Source: Burkholderia multivorans ATCC BAA-247 (GTDB lineage: Bacteria; Pseudomonadota; Gammaproteobacteria; Burkholderiales; Burkholderiaceae). Taken from it: DNA of 64,000 nt. Where the stretch lies: the NCBI RefSeq assembly GCF_000959525.1, contig NZ_CP009830.1:1-64000 (forward strand). Reading direction: 5' to 3'. Under the pieces are notes generated by a model. The model was given only the letters and a program-made list of their open reading frames with translations, did not search any database and was not told the DNA's origin. This document shows, piece after piece, positions 27,109 to 35,649 of the stretch (its first letter is position 1; the number at the start of each line of letters is the position of its first letter). A program made the translations under genes and the position numbers.

Positions 27109-28074
27109 ATGAACGCCCGTGAATCGATCTTCGTCGACGTTGTCGCCGTCGAAACCCTGACCCCGCTGATCAAGCGCTTCACGCTCGCGCTGCCCGACGG
27201 CGCGCCGTTGCCGCCGTTCAGCGGCGGCGCCCACGTGCTCGTGTCGATGCAAAACGGCGAGCGGTGGCACCACAACGCGTACTCGCTGCTGAGCTCGCCG
27301 CACGACACGCGCCAATACCAGATCGCGGTGCGTCGCGAGGAAGCGTCGCGCGGCGGTTCGGCGTTCATGCACGAGCATGTCGCGGCCGGGACGCGGCTCG
27401 CGATCGGCTCGCCCGCGAACCTGTTCGAACTCGCGCGCAACGCACGCCGCCATGTGTTCATCGCCGGCGGCATCGGCATCACGCCGTTCCTTGCGCAACT
27501 CGCCGAGCATGCGCCCGGCGGCGATGTCGAGCTCGAACTGCACTACGCGTACCGCAGCCCCGAACACGGCGCGTTCGTCGACGAGCTGAAGGCCGGCCCG
27601 CATGCGGCGAACGTGCATACCTACGTCGACAGCCTCGGCCAGCGCCTCGATCTGATGCGTCTGTTCAAGACGCTGCCCGCCGACGCGCACGTCTACGTGT
27701 GCGGACCGCAAGGCCTGAACGACGCCGTCTATGCGAATGCCGCGCTGCTCGGCTGGCCGAAGTCGCAGCTCCATGCCGAACAGTTCGCCGCGACCGATAC
27801 GGCCGGCCAGGCCTTCACCGTCGTGCTCGCGCGCTCGGGCATCGAGCTCGAGGTGCCCGAGGACACGACGATCCTGCAGGCGATCGAGCGCGCCGGCGTA
27901 AAGATCGACTCGCTGTGCCGCGAAGGCGTGTGCGGTACCTGCGAGGTCGCGATCCTCGAAGGCGAGGCCGATCACCGCGACCAGTATCTCGACGACGACG
28001 AAAAGGCCGCGCAGAAGACGATCCTGCTGTGCGTCTCGCGTGCGCGCACGCCGCGCCTCGTGATCGACCTGTAA
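27109..28074 (+). CDS. cntB: carnitine monooxygenase reductase (CntB/YeaX), FMN-[2Fe-2S]
   Basis: 321 aa in PDR/VanB order: FMN-binding barrel (about 8-105, with HHNAYSLLSSP), NAD-binding domain (GGIGITPF, CGPQGLN), then a C-terminal plant-type ferredoxin with Cys270, Cys275, Cys278 and Cys308 (CREGVCGTC ... LLCVSRA). It passes electrons from NAD(P)H to the Rieske centre of CntA. A terminator stands between it and the upstream gene, so it may have its own promoter or depend on read-through. Other aromatic demethylase reductases share this architecture; the CntB assignment rests on the neighbouring cntA. Confidence 0.83.
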   Translation: MNARESIFVDVVAVETLTPLIKRFTLALPDGAPLPPFSGGAHVLVSMQNGERWHHNAYSLLSSPHDTRQYQIAVRREEASRGGSAFMHEHVAAGTRLAIGSPANLFELARNARRHVFIAGGIGITPFLAQLAEHAPGGDVELELHYAYRSPEHGAFVDELKAGPHAANVHTYVDSLGQRLDLMRLFKTLPADAHVYVCGPQGLNDAVYANAALLGWPKSQLHAEQFAATDTAGQAFTVVLARSGIELEVPEDTTILQAIERAGVKIDSLCREGVCGTCEVAILEGEADHRDQYLDDDEKAAQKTILLCVSRARTPRLVIDL

Positions 28075-28090
28075 ATTTTCCCGCGCGCCG

Positions 28091-28113
28091 TATCCGGTAA
28101 ACTACGCCGGATA
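28091..28113. repeat. short perfect inverted repeat after cntB
   Basis: TATCCGG (28091-28097) and CCGGATA (28107-28113) with a 9-nt loop, 17 nt after the cntB stop. No T-run follows on either strand, so a rho-independent terminator is not supported. The centre GGTAAACT resembles a beta-proteobacterial -10 element, so it could belong to the promoter of the downstream regulator gene. Confidence 0.35.
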
Positions 28114-28235
28114 CAGGAACCCCGGCGCGCCGTTCCTTTTCGACGCGGCGGCATCGCCCGCGGCCCGCCCCTCGCGCGCCGCGGCCGATGCCGCCTTGTC
28201 GCCTGGCCGCGCGCCGCCGTCAGAAAGAGGAATGG

Positions 28236-29306
28236 ATGTCCGAGGATACGTTCGCGTTCCGTCTCAAGGTGCTCCTCGAGCACAAGAAGCTGAGCCTGCA
28301 GCAGGTGGCCGACGCGGTCGGCATTTCGCGGCCGGCCGTGCACAAGTGGACGCGCGGCGGCGAGATCGACTATTCCAACCTGCGCAAGCTCGCCGCGTTC
28401 CTCGACGTCAATTGGGTCTGGCTGCGCTACGGCGACGACGCGGTGAAGGATCTCGGCATCGGCGCGCAGCCCGAACTGCCGATGACCGACCTGCGCCGCC
28501 GCTATACCGCCGAAATCGTGTCGAGCGAAGCGCGCATGAAGCACGCGCAGGAAGCGGCCGGCATCGTCACCTGGGAATGGAATCTCGTGTCCGACGAGCT
28601 GATCTATTCCGACAACTGCGCGAAGCTGTACGGCCGCGAAATCCATAGCAACGAGGAGTTCTGGGACATCCTGCATCCCGACGAGCGCAGCTGGCTCAAC
28701 AGCCGCGCGCTGCGGGAAGCGATCGACGCACGCAAGCCGTACGTGTGGGAGTTCCGGATCGTGCTGCCGGACGGCACCGTGCGCTGGATCGAATCGCGCA
28801 CCGCGACGCTCGTCGACGATGCGGGCCGGCCGACGCGGATGGTCGGCACGACGATCGACATCAGCGCGCGCAAGTCGCTGGAACAGCAGCTGCGTGCGCA
28901 GATCGCGCTGCTCGCCGACGCCGAGCGCCTGGCCGGGCGCGGGGCGTGGCAATGGCGGCAGGCACCGGATGAAGTGATGGTCTCGGACGAATGGTGCCGG
29001 CTGTTCGGCGTCGAGCGTGACGATGCGCCGCATCGTCATGCGCAAGTGCAGGCACGCGTGCATCCGGACGATCGCGCCGCGCGCGATGCCGCACTGCAGG
29101 AAGCGATGGCGAAGCACGGCGACTATCGCGCGTTGTATCGCGCACTGCTGCCCGACGGCACCGTGCGGCTGATGCTCGAGCAGGGCCACGCGCGCCCCGA
29201 CGACGAAGGCGACGGCGTGCGGGTGACGGCCATGTGCCGCGCAGCGGAACCCGCCGACGCGATGGCTTTCGCCGCGCAACCGGCCGCGGCGACCACGCCG
29301 CACTGA
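28236..29306 (+). CDS. XRE-type HTH regulator with two PAS domains
   Basis: 356 aa from ATG 28236, preceded by AGAGG 5 nt upstream. Residues about 6-60 form a Cro/CI-type HTH (LSLQQVADAVGISRPAVHKWTRGG). Two PAS_3-type repeats follow, at about 100-215 (AAGIVTWEWNLVSDELIYSD ... GTTIDISARK) and about 228-330 (GAWQWRQAPDEVMVSDEW). PAS domains sense small ligands, redox state or cofactors. No kinase or other output domain is present, so DNA binding is the likely output. It follows cntB on the same strand and is a candidate regulator of carnitine use; that link is positional only. Confidence 0.8.
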   Translation: MSEDTFAFRLKVLLEHKKLSLQQVADAVGISRPAVHKWTRGGEIDYSNLRKLAAFLDVNWVWLRYGDDAVKDLGIGAQPELPMTDLRRRYTAEIVSSEARMKHAQEAAGIVTWEWNLVSDELIYSDNCAKLYGREIHSNEEFWDILHPDERSWLNSRALREAIDARKPYVWEFRIVLPDGTVRWIESRTATLVDDAGRPTRMVGTTIDISARKSLEQQLRAQIALLADAERLAGRGAWQWRQAPDEVMVSDEWCRLFGVERDDAPHRHAQVQARVHPDDRAARDAALQEAMAKHGDYRALYRALLPDGTVRLMLEQGHARPDDEGDGVRVTAMCRAAEPADAMAFAAQPAAATTPH

Positions 29307-29347
29307 CGTCCGTCTGCCCGCGCATCTCGCGTCGCGTACGGCCAGCG

Positions 29348-30427
29348 TCAGAGTGCGGCCGCGACCGCCTTGCCGAGCGCCGTCGTATCGGCCGTGCCGC
29401 CCATGTCGGGCGTGCGCGGCCCGCTCACGAGCACCGTCTCGATCGCGCGCATGATGGCGTCGTGCGCGTCCTTGAAGCGTGCGTCGCCATCGCCGAGGAA
29501 ATCCAGCATCATCGCGCCGGACCAGATCATCGCGATCGGGTTGGCGATGTTCTTGCCGAAGATGTCCGGTGCCGAGCCGTGCACGGGCTCGAACAGCGAC
29601 GGGAAGATGCGCTCCGGATTCAGGTTTGCCGATGCGGCAAGACCGATCGTGCCCGTGCATGCAGGACCGAGATCCGACAGGATGTCGCCGAACAGGTTCG
29701 AGGCGACGACCACGTCGAAGCGATCCGGCTGCAGCACGAAGCGCGCCGACAGAATGTCGATGTGCTGCTTGTCCCACGCGATGTCCGGATAGCCGGCCGC
29801 GATCGCGGCGACGCGCTCGTCCCAGTACGGCATGCTGACCGCGATGCCGTTCGACTTGGTCGCCGCCGTGAGCTTCTTGCGCGCACGCGTATTCGCCAGC
29901 TCGAACGCGTACTTGAGGATGCGGTCGACGCCGTGACGCGTGAACACCGACTCCTGCAGCACGAATTCACGATCGGTGCCTTCGAACATCCTGCCACCGA
30001 CCGACGTGTATTCGCCTTCGGTGTTCTCGCGCACCACATAGAAATCGATGTCGCCGGGCTTGCGATTCGCGAGCGGGCACGGCACGCCGGGCAGCAGGCG
30101 CACGGGACGCAGGTTCACGTACTGGTCGAATTCGCGGCGGAACTTCAGCAGCGAACCCCACAGCGAAATATGGTCGGGCACCTTGTCGGGCCAGCCGACT
30201 GCGCCGAAGTAGATCGCATCGTAGCCGCGCAGCGTTTCGAACCAGTCGTCCGGCATCATCTTGCCGTGCTGCAGGTAGTAGTCGCAGCTTGCCCACTCGA
30301 AATGCGTGAACTCGAGGTTCAGGCCGAACTTCGCGCATGCCGCTTGCAACACGCGCACGCCTTCGGGCATCACTTCCTGGCCGATGCCGTCGCCGGCGAT
30401 CGCGGCGATCTTGAATGTCTGGGTCAT
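29348..30427 (-). CDS. dmlA: D-malate/tartrate dehydrogenase (decarboxylating), DmlA/YeaU type
   Basis: 359 aa, member of the beta-decarboxylating hydroxyacid dehydrogenase family (IMDH/ICDH fold). Visible: nucleotide loop start GDGIGQEV, substrate-site blocks RENTEGEY and NLFGDILSDLG, and cofactor loop EPVHGSAPDIFGKNIANP. It oxidises D-malate, and often tartrate or 3-isopropylmalate-like acids, to pyruvate and CO2 with NAD+. Beside cntAB it would finish carnitine catabolism, as in E. coli where yeaU, yeaW and yeaX are neighbours. It is convergent with the XRE-PAS gene (41-nt gap). Confidence 0.85.
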   Translation of the reverse strand: MTQTFKIAAIAGDGIGQEVMPEGVRVLQAACAKFGLNLEFTHFEWASCDYYLQHGKMMPDDWFETLRGYDAIYFGAVGWPDKVPDHISLWGSLLKFRREFDQYVNLRPVRLLPGVPCPLANRKPGDIDFYVVRENTEGEYTSVGGRMFEGTDREFVLQESVFTRHGVDRILKYAFELANTRARKKLTAATKSNGIAVSMPYWDERVAAIAAGYPDIAWDKQHIDILSARFVLQPDRFDVVVASNLFGDILSDLGPACTGTIGLAASANLNPERIFPSLFEPVHGSAPDIFGKNIANPIAMIWSGAMMLDFLGDGDARFKDAHDAIMRAIETVLVSGPRTPDMGGTADTTALGKAVAAAL

Positions 30428-30839
30428 TTCCGGTTCTACCTGTGTGTCGTCGGTACGTCTTGCGTCTGCTTCGATGCGCCGGTGTGCGGCGCTCGGTCGG
30501 CGTGCGCGCGACATGCGCGGGTGCACGCAACGCATGGACGACAGGATGCCGGAAAGCGCGGCGCGGATAATCCGCTCAACCGGGGATTCGTCTTGCACGA
30601 ATCGTGGATAATCGCGGGGCGGCGAGCATCCCGCTCGCAGGAAGCGTTGCCGACCTTGGCGATCCGGTTGAAAACGCGCGCCTCGTCGGGCTCGTCGGGG
30701 GTGTCGAGCGGTTGCCGCTTTCCGTTGCGCGTGTCGGCATCGATTTGTCCGATCCACGGTCTGCGCGGGCAATCGATGACTACGCGGTCGATCTTCAAGC
30801 CGGTCGATCGCCGTCAGTTGCACAACGCAGGCCCGCCCA
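30428..30839. other. 412-nt stretch without a recognised gene
   Basis: Upstream of dmlA (minus strand) and downstream of the small secreted protein gene (minus strand). The dmlA promoter presumably lies here, but I cannot point to a confident -35/-10 pair. Open frames on the plus strand across it have no ribosome binding site or recognisable family. Confidence 0.4.
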
Positions 30840-31241
30840 TCATCGCGCCGGCGTGCGCACTTCCCCATCCACCCTCAACGTGCGCGCCCCTCGCGCGACG
30901 TCGTATTCGACCGTTTGCGCGGGCGTCACGGCCCCGTACGAAATGCCGTTCACGTACACCGTGCCCTGCTTCAATTCGATCTTGTCCCCGTCGACCGTCG
31001 CCGTTCCCCGCTCGCCCTTCAGCACGGCGCCGGCGCATCCCTGCGTCGAAAAGCTGCGAACCGTCGTGTCGGCGATCATCGACGCGCCCTGTCGATCCGG
31101 CAACATCGGCTGCATACCCGGCGGCGCAGCGTTCGCCGCACGACATGGCGACGCGTCCCCGCCGCCCGCGCCATACGCAGCGCCGCAGACGATGGCGCAT
31201 CCGACACACAGCATGGCCGCCGATGACTGCAGTCCGTTCAT
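30840..31241 (-). CDS. secreted hypothetical protein
   Basis: 133 aa with a signal peptide (MNGLQSSAAMLCVGCAIVCG, cleavage near AAYG-AGG). ATG 31241 has GGAGG about 5 nt upstream. Mature residues about 50-130 alternate short beta segments (TATVDGDKIELKQGTVYVNG, SYGAVTPAQTVEYDV), suggesting a small beta-rich fold. No family recognised. Several Cys residues in the signal region raise the possibility of a lipoprotein, but no clean lipobox is evident. No operon partners. Confidence 0.6.
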   Translation of the reverse strand: MNGLQSSAAMLCVGCAIVCGAAYGAGGGDASPCRAANAAPPGMQPMLPDRQGASMIADTTVRSFSTQGCAGAVLKGERGTATVDGDKIELKQGTVYVNGISYGAVTPAQTVEYDVARGARTLRVDGEVRTPAR

Positions 31242-31795
31242 GCCACCCTCCATTGCGTGCCCATCGATTCTTCGGATCCAAGCGCGATAGATCCTGAGCG
31301 CAAGTGTGCCTCGAATCGCGTCGAAGCGCTTTAAGTAGACACACTCACACAACAACGTTGCCAGGACGCACCACCGATTCTCACACCGGTCATTCGACGC
31401 TTTTTTCAAGAAAAGGGGCGCAACCGGGCTTGCCGAGTTCGCGGCCATGCTCCCGATCAAAGGCTGCGCTATGGCCGCGCACGAATGACGGACGTCGCCC
31501 CCCCCTGCCCGGCTCGGCGTGAATGACGCATGGCGCGGCACCGACATCGGACGGCAACTGACGACGCACACGATGCGCTTCATCGACGCCATGCATCGTC
31601 GCAAACGTGATTTTGGAATGCGAATCGATGGACTGAGCTCATGGTCGCGCGAGCTCGCTTGATGGTTGTGGAGGTTTCTCGCATCGCTGCCGGCACGGCG
31701 CTGCACGGCCCCGCGAATATTTTTCGGTGACAATGGTCGGCGTATCAAAATCCGTCGTCCAATGACGACCCGTTTGGAATTGATGCGGAAGCGCC
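31242..31795. other. 554-nt intergenic stretch between divergent genes
   Basis: Lies between the secreted hypothetical (minus) and the LysR gene (plus). Less GC-rich and less codon-structured than its neighbours; frames across it have no start signals or family resemblance. It may contain a decayed gene, but no fragment is identifiable. Confidence 0.4.
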
Positions 31796-32698
31796 ATGAA
31801 AGTAGAAAACTCGGAACTCGAAGCGTTTGTCGCCGTCGCGGAACTGGGGACGTTCCATCGTGCGGCGGAGAAGCTGCACCTCACGCAGCCGGGGCTTTCC
31901 CGTCGCATCCAGAAACTGGAGCAGGCGCTCGGCGTCGAGTTGTTCCAGCGCACGACGCGCAGCGTGACGCTCACCGGCGTGGGCCGCCAGTTCCTGCCGA
32001 TGGCGCGCGAGCAGATCGCGCAGCTCGGGATGATGCTGTCGTCGATCCAGGAAATCGCGGAGAAGCGCTACGGCAAGGTGCGCGTCTCGAGCATTCCGAC
32101 CGTCGTCGCGCAGCTGCTGCCGAAGGTGCTGCTTCAGTATGCAGAGAAATATCCGCTGATCGGCGTGCAGATCCTCGACGGCAATCACGACTTCGTGCTG
32201 TCGCAGGTGCGCGCGGGCATCGCGGAGTTTGGTGTGAGCCTGCATCCCGGCGACGACGAGGACCTGCTGTTCGAGCCGCTGTTTCCCGATCGCTACGTGC
32301 TGGCCGTGCATCGCGACGACCCGCTCGCACAGCTCGAGGGCGTGACGCTCGCCGAGCTGCGCCACGCGCGCCTCGTAATCGGCGGGCGCGACAGCGGCAA
32401 CCGGCTGCTGCTCGAAATGCTAATGGGACAGGAAGCCGTGCGCCTGCGCTGGTTCTACGAAGTCGAGCACATCTCGTGCGTCGCGGCACTCGTCGCGGCC
32501 GGTGTGGGCTGCGCGATCCTGCCGCGCAGCGCGGTCGACGGCATCGGCATGCTCGCGTCGCCCGACGTGCGTGCGGTGCCGATCACGAGCCCCGTCATCT
32601 CGCGCACGGTCGGCATCGTCCGGCATCGCGCGGTGTCGATGTCGAGCATGGCGAGCGATCTGTGCGCGCTGGTCAAGGCCGCCGCCGCGCGGGAATAA
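31796..32698 (+). CDS. LysR family transcriptional regulator
   Basis: 300 aa. The N-terminal winged HTH (3-62) contains FHRAAEKLHLTQPGLSRRIQKLEQ, followed by a LysR effector domain (about 90-295). It lies 139 nt upstream of the D-aminoacylase/MFS/amidase genes on the same strand, a tandem rather than divergent arrangement, so control of that operon is plausible. It could alternatively act on other loci; no operator was identified. Confidence 0.87.
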   Translation: MKVENSELEAFVAVAELGTFHRAAEKLHLTQPGLSRRIQKLEQALGVELFQRTTRSVTLTGVGRQFLPMAREQIAQLGMMLSSIQEIAEKRYGKVRVSSIPTVVAQLLPKVLLQYAEKYPLIGVQILDGNHDFVLSQVRAGIAEFGVSLHPGDDEDLLFEPLFPDRYVLAVHRDDPLAQLEGVTLAELRHARLVIGGRDSGNRLLLEMLMGQEAVRLRWFYEVEHISCVAALVAAGVGCAILPRSAVDGIGMLASPDVRAVPITSPVISRTVGIVRHRAVSMSSMASDLCALVKAAAARE

Positions 32699-32837
32699 GC
32701 GATGCGCATGCCGGTTTGATAGCGTTCGCGCATGAATCGCGAGCAGACTCGCATTGGACGGCCGGAAATTGGCCGCAGACGATAAGTGGCAGACAGTACC
32801 GGCCCACCCCACGGCCCGGCTGCAGCAAGGAGCCACC

Positions 32838-34313
32838 ATGCATTTCGACGTCATCCTGCGCCACGGCGAACTGATCGACGGGACCGGCGCCGCCCGCTTT
32901 GGCGCCGATCTTGGCGTGAGCGGCGCGCACATCGCCGCGATCGGCGACCTGTCGCACGCGTGGGCCGATCAGGTCATCGACGTCTCGGGCCGCATCGTCG
33001 CGCCCGGTTTCATCGACAGCCACACGCACGACGACGCGTTCGTGCTGACCGATCCCGATGTCGAGCCGAAGGTCGCGCAAGGCGTGACGACCGTCGTCGC
33101 CGGCAACTGCGGGATCAGCCTCGCGCCGCTGCTGGCCGAGCACGAGGTGCCGCAGCCGCTCGACCTGCTCGGCGCATGGCAGCGGTTCCGCTTTCCGAGC
33201 TTCGCCGCCTATCTCGACGCGCTCGACGCGACGCCCGCCGCGGTCAACACGGCCGCGCTGGTCGGCCACTCGACCTTGCGCGTGCGTCACGTCGCCGATC
33301 TGCAGCGCGAAGCCAATACGGCGGAGATCGCCGCGATGCGCGCCGACGTGCGCGAGGCAATGGCCGCAGGCGCGTTCGGCGTGTCGTCGGGCACGTTCTA
33401 CCCGCCCGCCGCCGCCGCGACGCAGGCCGAGCTGATCGACGTGTGCGCGCCGCTGCGCGACACCGGCGGCGTATTCGCGACGCACCTGCGCGACGAGACC
33501 GCGCAGATCCTCGCATCGCTCGACGAGGCCTTCGCGATCGGCCGCGCGCTCGGCGTGCGTGTCGTGCTGTCGCATCACAAGGTCGCCGGCAAGGAAAACC
33601 ACGGGCGCTCGGTCGAGACGCTCGCGCGCATCGACGCGCAACGCGCGCTGCAGCCGCTGTGCCTCGACTGCCATCCGTACACGGCCACGTCGACGATGCT
33701 GCGTGCGGATCGCATCCGCCAGTCGTCGCGCGTGATGCTCGCATGGTCGAAGCCGCATCCGGAGCTGGCCGGCCGCGATTTCCACGAACTGCTGCCGCTG
33801 TTCGGCGATTCCGTCGACGCGGCGATCGACGCGCTGCGCCCGGCCGGCGCGATCTACTTCGTGATGGACGAAGGCGACGTCGAGCGCATCTTCCGGCACG
33901 ACCTGACGATGGTCGGCTCGGACGGCCTGCCGAACGACACGCGCCCGCACCCGCGCCTGTGGGGCACCTTCCCGCGCGTGCTCGGCGAATTCTCGCGGCG
34001 GCGCGGACTCTTTCCGCTGGAGACGGCGGTGCACAAGATGACGGGACTCACCGCCGCGCAATTCGGTCTCGCCGGGCGCGGCGAGCTGAAAGTCGGTCAC
34101 TGCGCCGACCTCGTCGTGTTCGACCCCGAGCGCGTGCTGGATCGCGCGACCTTCGAGCATCCCACACTGCGCCCGGAAGGCATCGACCATGTTTTCGTCA
34201 ACGGCCGCGCGGTGCTCGCGCATGGGCAGCACACCGGCGCACGCCCGGGCCGCGCGCTGCGCCGTCAGGCCGCCACGCCGATTCGCCACAACGACCGCCT
34301 CGCGGGGAACTGA
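32838..34313 (+). CDS. D-aminoacylase (N-acyl-D-amino acid deacylase), amidohydrolase superfamily
   Basis: 491 aa. AAGGAG precedes ATG 32838. Metal-site residues match zinc D-aminoacylases: His62-x-His64 (FIDSHTHDD), Cys91 (VVAGNCGIS), the SHHKVAG block and the catalytic Asp in VGSDGLPND. It removes the acyl group from N-acyl-D-amino acids. First gene of a tightly packed operon: the MFS gene begins 2 nt after its stop, then the amidase 2 nt after that. D-glutamate-specific or hydantoinase-like activities cannot be excluded. Confidence 0.87.
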   Translation: MHFDVILRHGELIDGTGAARFGADLGVSGAHIAAIGDLSHAWADQVIDVSGRIVAPGFIDSHTHDDAFVLTDPDVEPKVAQGVTTVVAGNCGISLAPLLAEHEVPQPLDLLGAWQRFRFPSFAAYLDALDATPAAVNTAALVGHSTLRVRHVADLQREANTAEIAAMRADVREAMAAGAFGVSSGTFYPPAAAATQAELIDVCAPLRDTGGVFATHLRDETAQILASLDEAFAIGRALGVRVVLSHHKVAGKENHGRSVETLARIDAQRALQPLCLDCHPYTATSTMLRADRIRQSSRVMLAWSKPHPELAGRDFHELLPLFGDSVDAAIDALRPAGAIYFVMDEGDVERIFRHDLTMVGSDGLPNDTRPHPRLWGTFPRVLGEFSRRRGLFPLETAVHKMTGLTAAQFGLAGRGELKVGHCADLVVFDPERVLDRATFEHPTLRPEGIDHVFVNGRAVLAHGQHTGARPGRALRRQAATPIRHNDRLAGN

Positions 34314-34315
34314 TC

Positions 34316-35647
34316 ATGGCAAGCACCAACGACACGGCACGGATGCACGACATGCCATCCGAACGCGATGCCGGCACCGCCGCCGATATCGACGCCCTTT
34401 ACGGCAAGCTCACGCAACGCATCATTCCGCTGATTCTCGTGTGCTACTTCTTCGGCTATCTCGACCGCGTCAACGTCGGCTTCGCGAAGCTGCAGATGGC
34501 GGCCGACCTGCACCTGTCCGAAGCCGCATACGGCGTCGGCGCCGGGCTGTTCTTCGTCGGCTATCTGCTGCTGCAGGTGCCGGCCGGCTGGCTCGTGCAG
34601 CGCATCGGCGTGAAGAAATGCATCGCCGGTTCGATGCTCGCGTGGGGCGCCGTGTCGATCGGCACGCTCGCGACGACCGGCCAGACCAGCTTCTACGTGC
34701 TGCGTTTCCTGCTCGGCGTGACCGAAGCGAGCTTCTTCCCGGCGGTGATCGCCTATTTCAGCGTGTGGTTTCCGTCGCGACGCCTGTCGCGCGTGATGGC
34801 GCTGCTGTTTCTCGCGATGCCGCTCGGCGTCGTGATCGGCGGCCCGCTGTCGGGCTGGATCATGGACGCGACGCACGGCGGCTTCGGGCTGCGCGGCTGG
34901 CAATGGATGTTCCTGCTCGAAGGCCTGCCGGCCGTGCTGCTCGGCCTCTATCTGCTCGCGTCGGTCACCGAGCGCATCGATGACGCGCGCTGGCTGACCG
35001 ACGCCGAGAAGCGGATGATCCACGCGGAGATGGCGCAGGAAACCGAAGGCAAGCGCGCCCACCTCGGCGCCGCGCTGCGCGAGCCGACGCTGTGGCTACT
35101 GTTCGCGACGTCGTTCCTCTACAACGTCGGCAACTACGGGCTGATTTTCTGGATGCCGACGATGATCAAGGCGCTCGGCTCGCTCAGCAACTTCGCGGTC
35201 GGCGTCGTCAGCGCGGTCCCGTATCTCGTCGCCTCGATCGCGATGGTGCTCAACGCGCAGCATTCGGTACGCACCGGCGAGCGCCGCTGGCACACCGCCG
35301 CGCCCGTCATCGTCGGCGGCGTCGCGCTGCTCGCGAGCGTCGGCATGCGTGCGCACCCGCTGCTCGCGGTCGTGTGCCTGACCGTCGGCGTGGCCGGCAT
35401 CATGAGCACGCTCGCGATGTTCTGGAGCCTGCCGTCGCGCATTCTCGCCGGCGAGGCCGCCGCGGGCGGCGCGGGGCTCGTCAACATCGGCGCGGCCGTG
35501 GCAGGCTTCGTCGGGCCGTCGATCATGGGCTATCTGAAGGCGATGACGGGCAGCACCGAGATCGGTGTCGCGCTGCTCGCGCTCACGCTGTTCGGTGCGG
35601 CTGCGCTGATCCTGTCGATCCCGCGCCGCTTCATCGGCCGCGCCTGA
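34316..35647 (+). CDS. MFS transporter, anion:cation symporter (ACS) family
   Basis: 443 aa, about 12 transmembrane helices, with the ACS signature in helix 1 (YFFGYLDRVNVGFAKLQM) and the A-motif-like RIGVKK after helix 2. The family imports organic anions such as hydroxy acids, uronates and acylated compounds with H+. Sandwiched between D-aminoacylase and amidase genes with 2-nt gaps, it probably imports their acidic substrate, for example an N-acyl amino acid. Confidence 0.87.
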   Translation: MASTNDTARMHDMPSERDAGTAADIDALYGKLTQRIIPLILVCYFFGYLDRVNVGFAKLQMAADLHLSEAAYGVGAGLFFVGYLLLQVPAGWLVQRIGVKKCIAGSMLAWGAVSIGTLATTGQTSFYVLRFLLGVTEASFFPAVIAYFSVWFPSRRLSRVMALLFLAMPLGVVIGGPLSGWIMDATHGGFGLRGWQWMFLLEGLPAVLLGLYLLASVTERIDDARWLTDAEKRMIHAEMAQETEGKRAHLGAALREPTLWLLFATSFLYNVGNYGLIFWMPTMIKALGSLSNFAVGVVSAVPYLVASIAMVLNAQHSVRTGERRWHTAAPVIVGGVALLASVGMRAHPLLAVVCLTVGVAGIMSTLAMFWSLPSRILAGEAAAGGAGLVNIGAAVAGFVGPSIMGYLKAMTGSTEIGVALLALTLFGAAALILSIPRRFIGRA

Positions 35648-35649
35648 TC

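Noticed and set aside
28091-28113. Stem-loop after cntB as a rho-independent terminator
   Set aside because: No T-run on either side; kept only as an inverted repeat.
30604-31290. A 228-codon plus-strand frame opposite the secreted hypothetical protein
   Set aside because: No ribosome binding site or family resemblance; the minus-strand frame has a signal peptide and a GGAGG.
31390-31596. A 68-codon minus-strand frame in the 554-nt gap
   Set aside because: No start signal, no family resemblance, composition unlike neighbouring genes.
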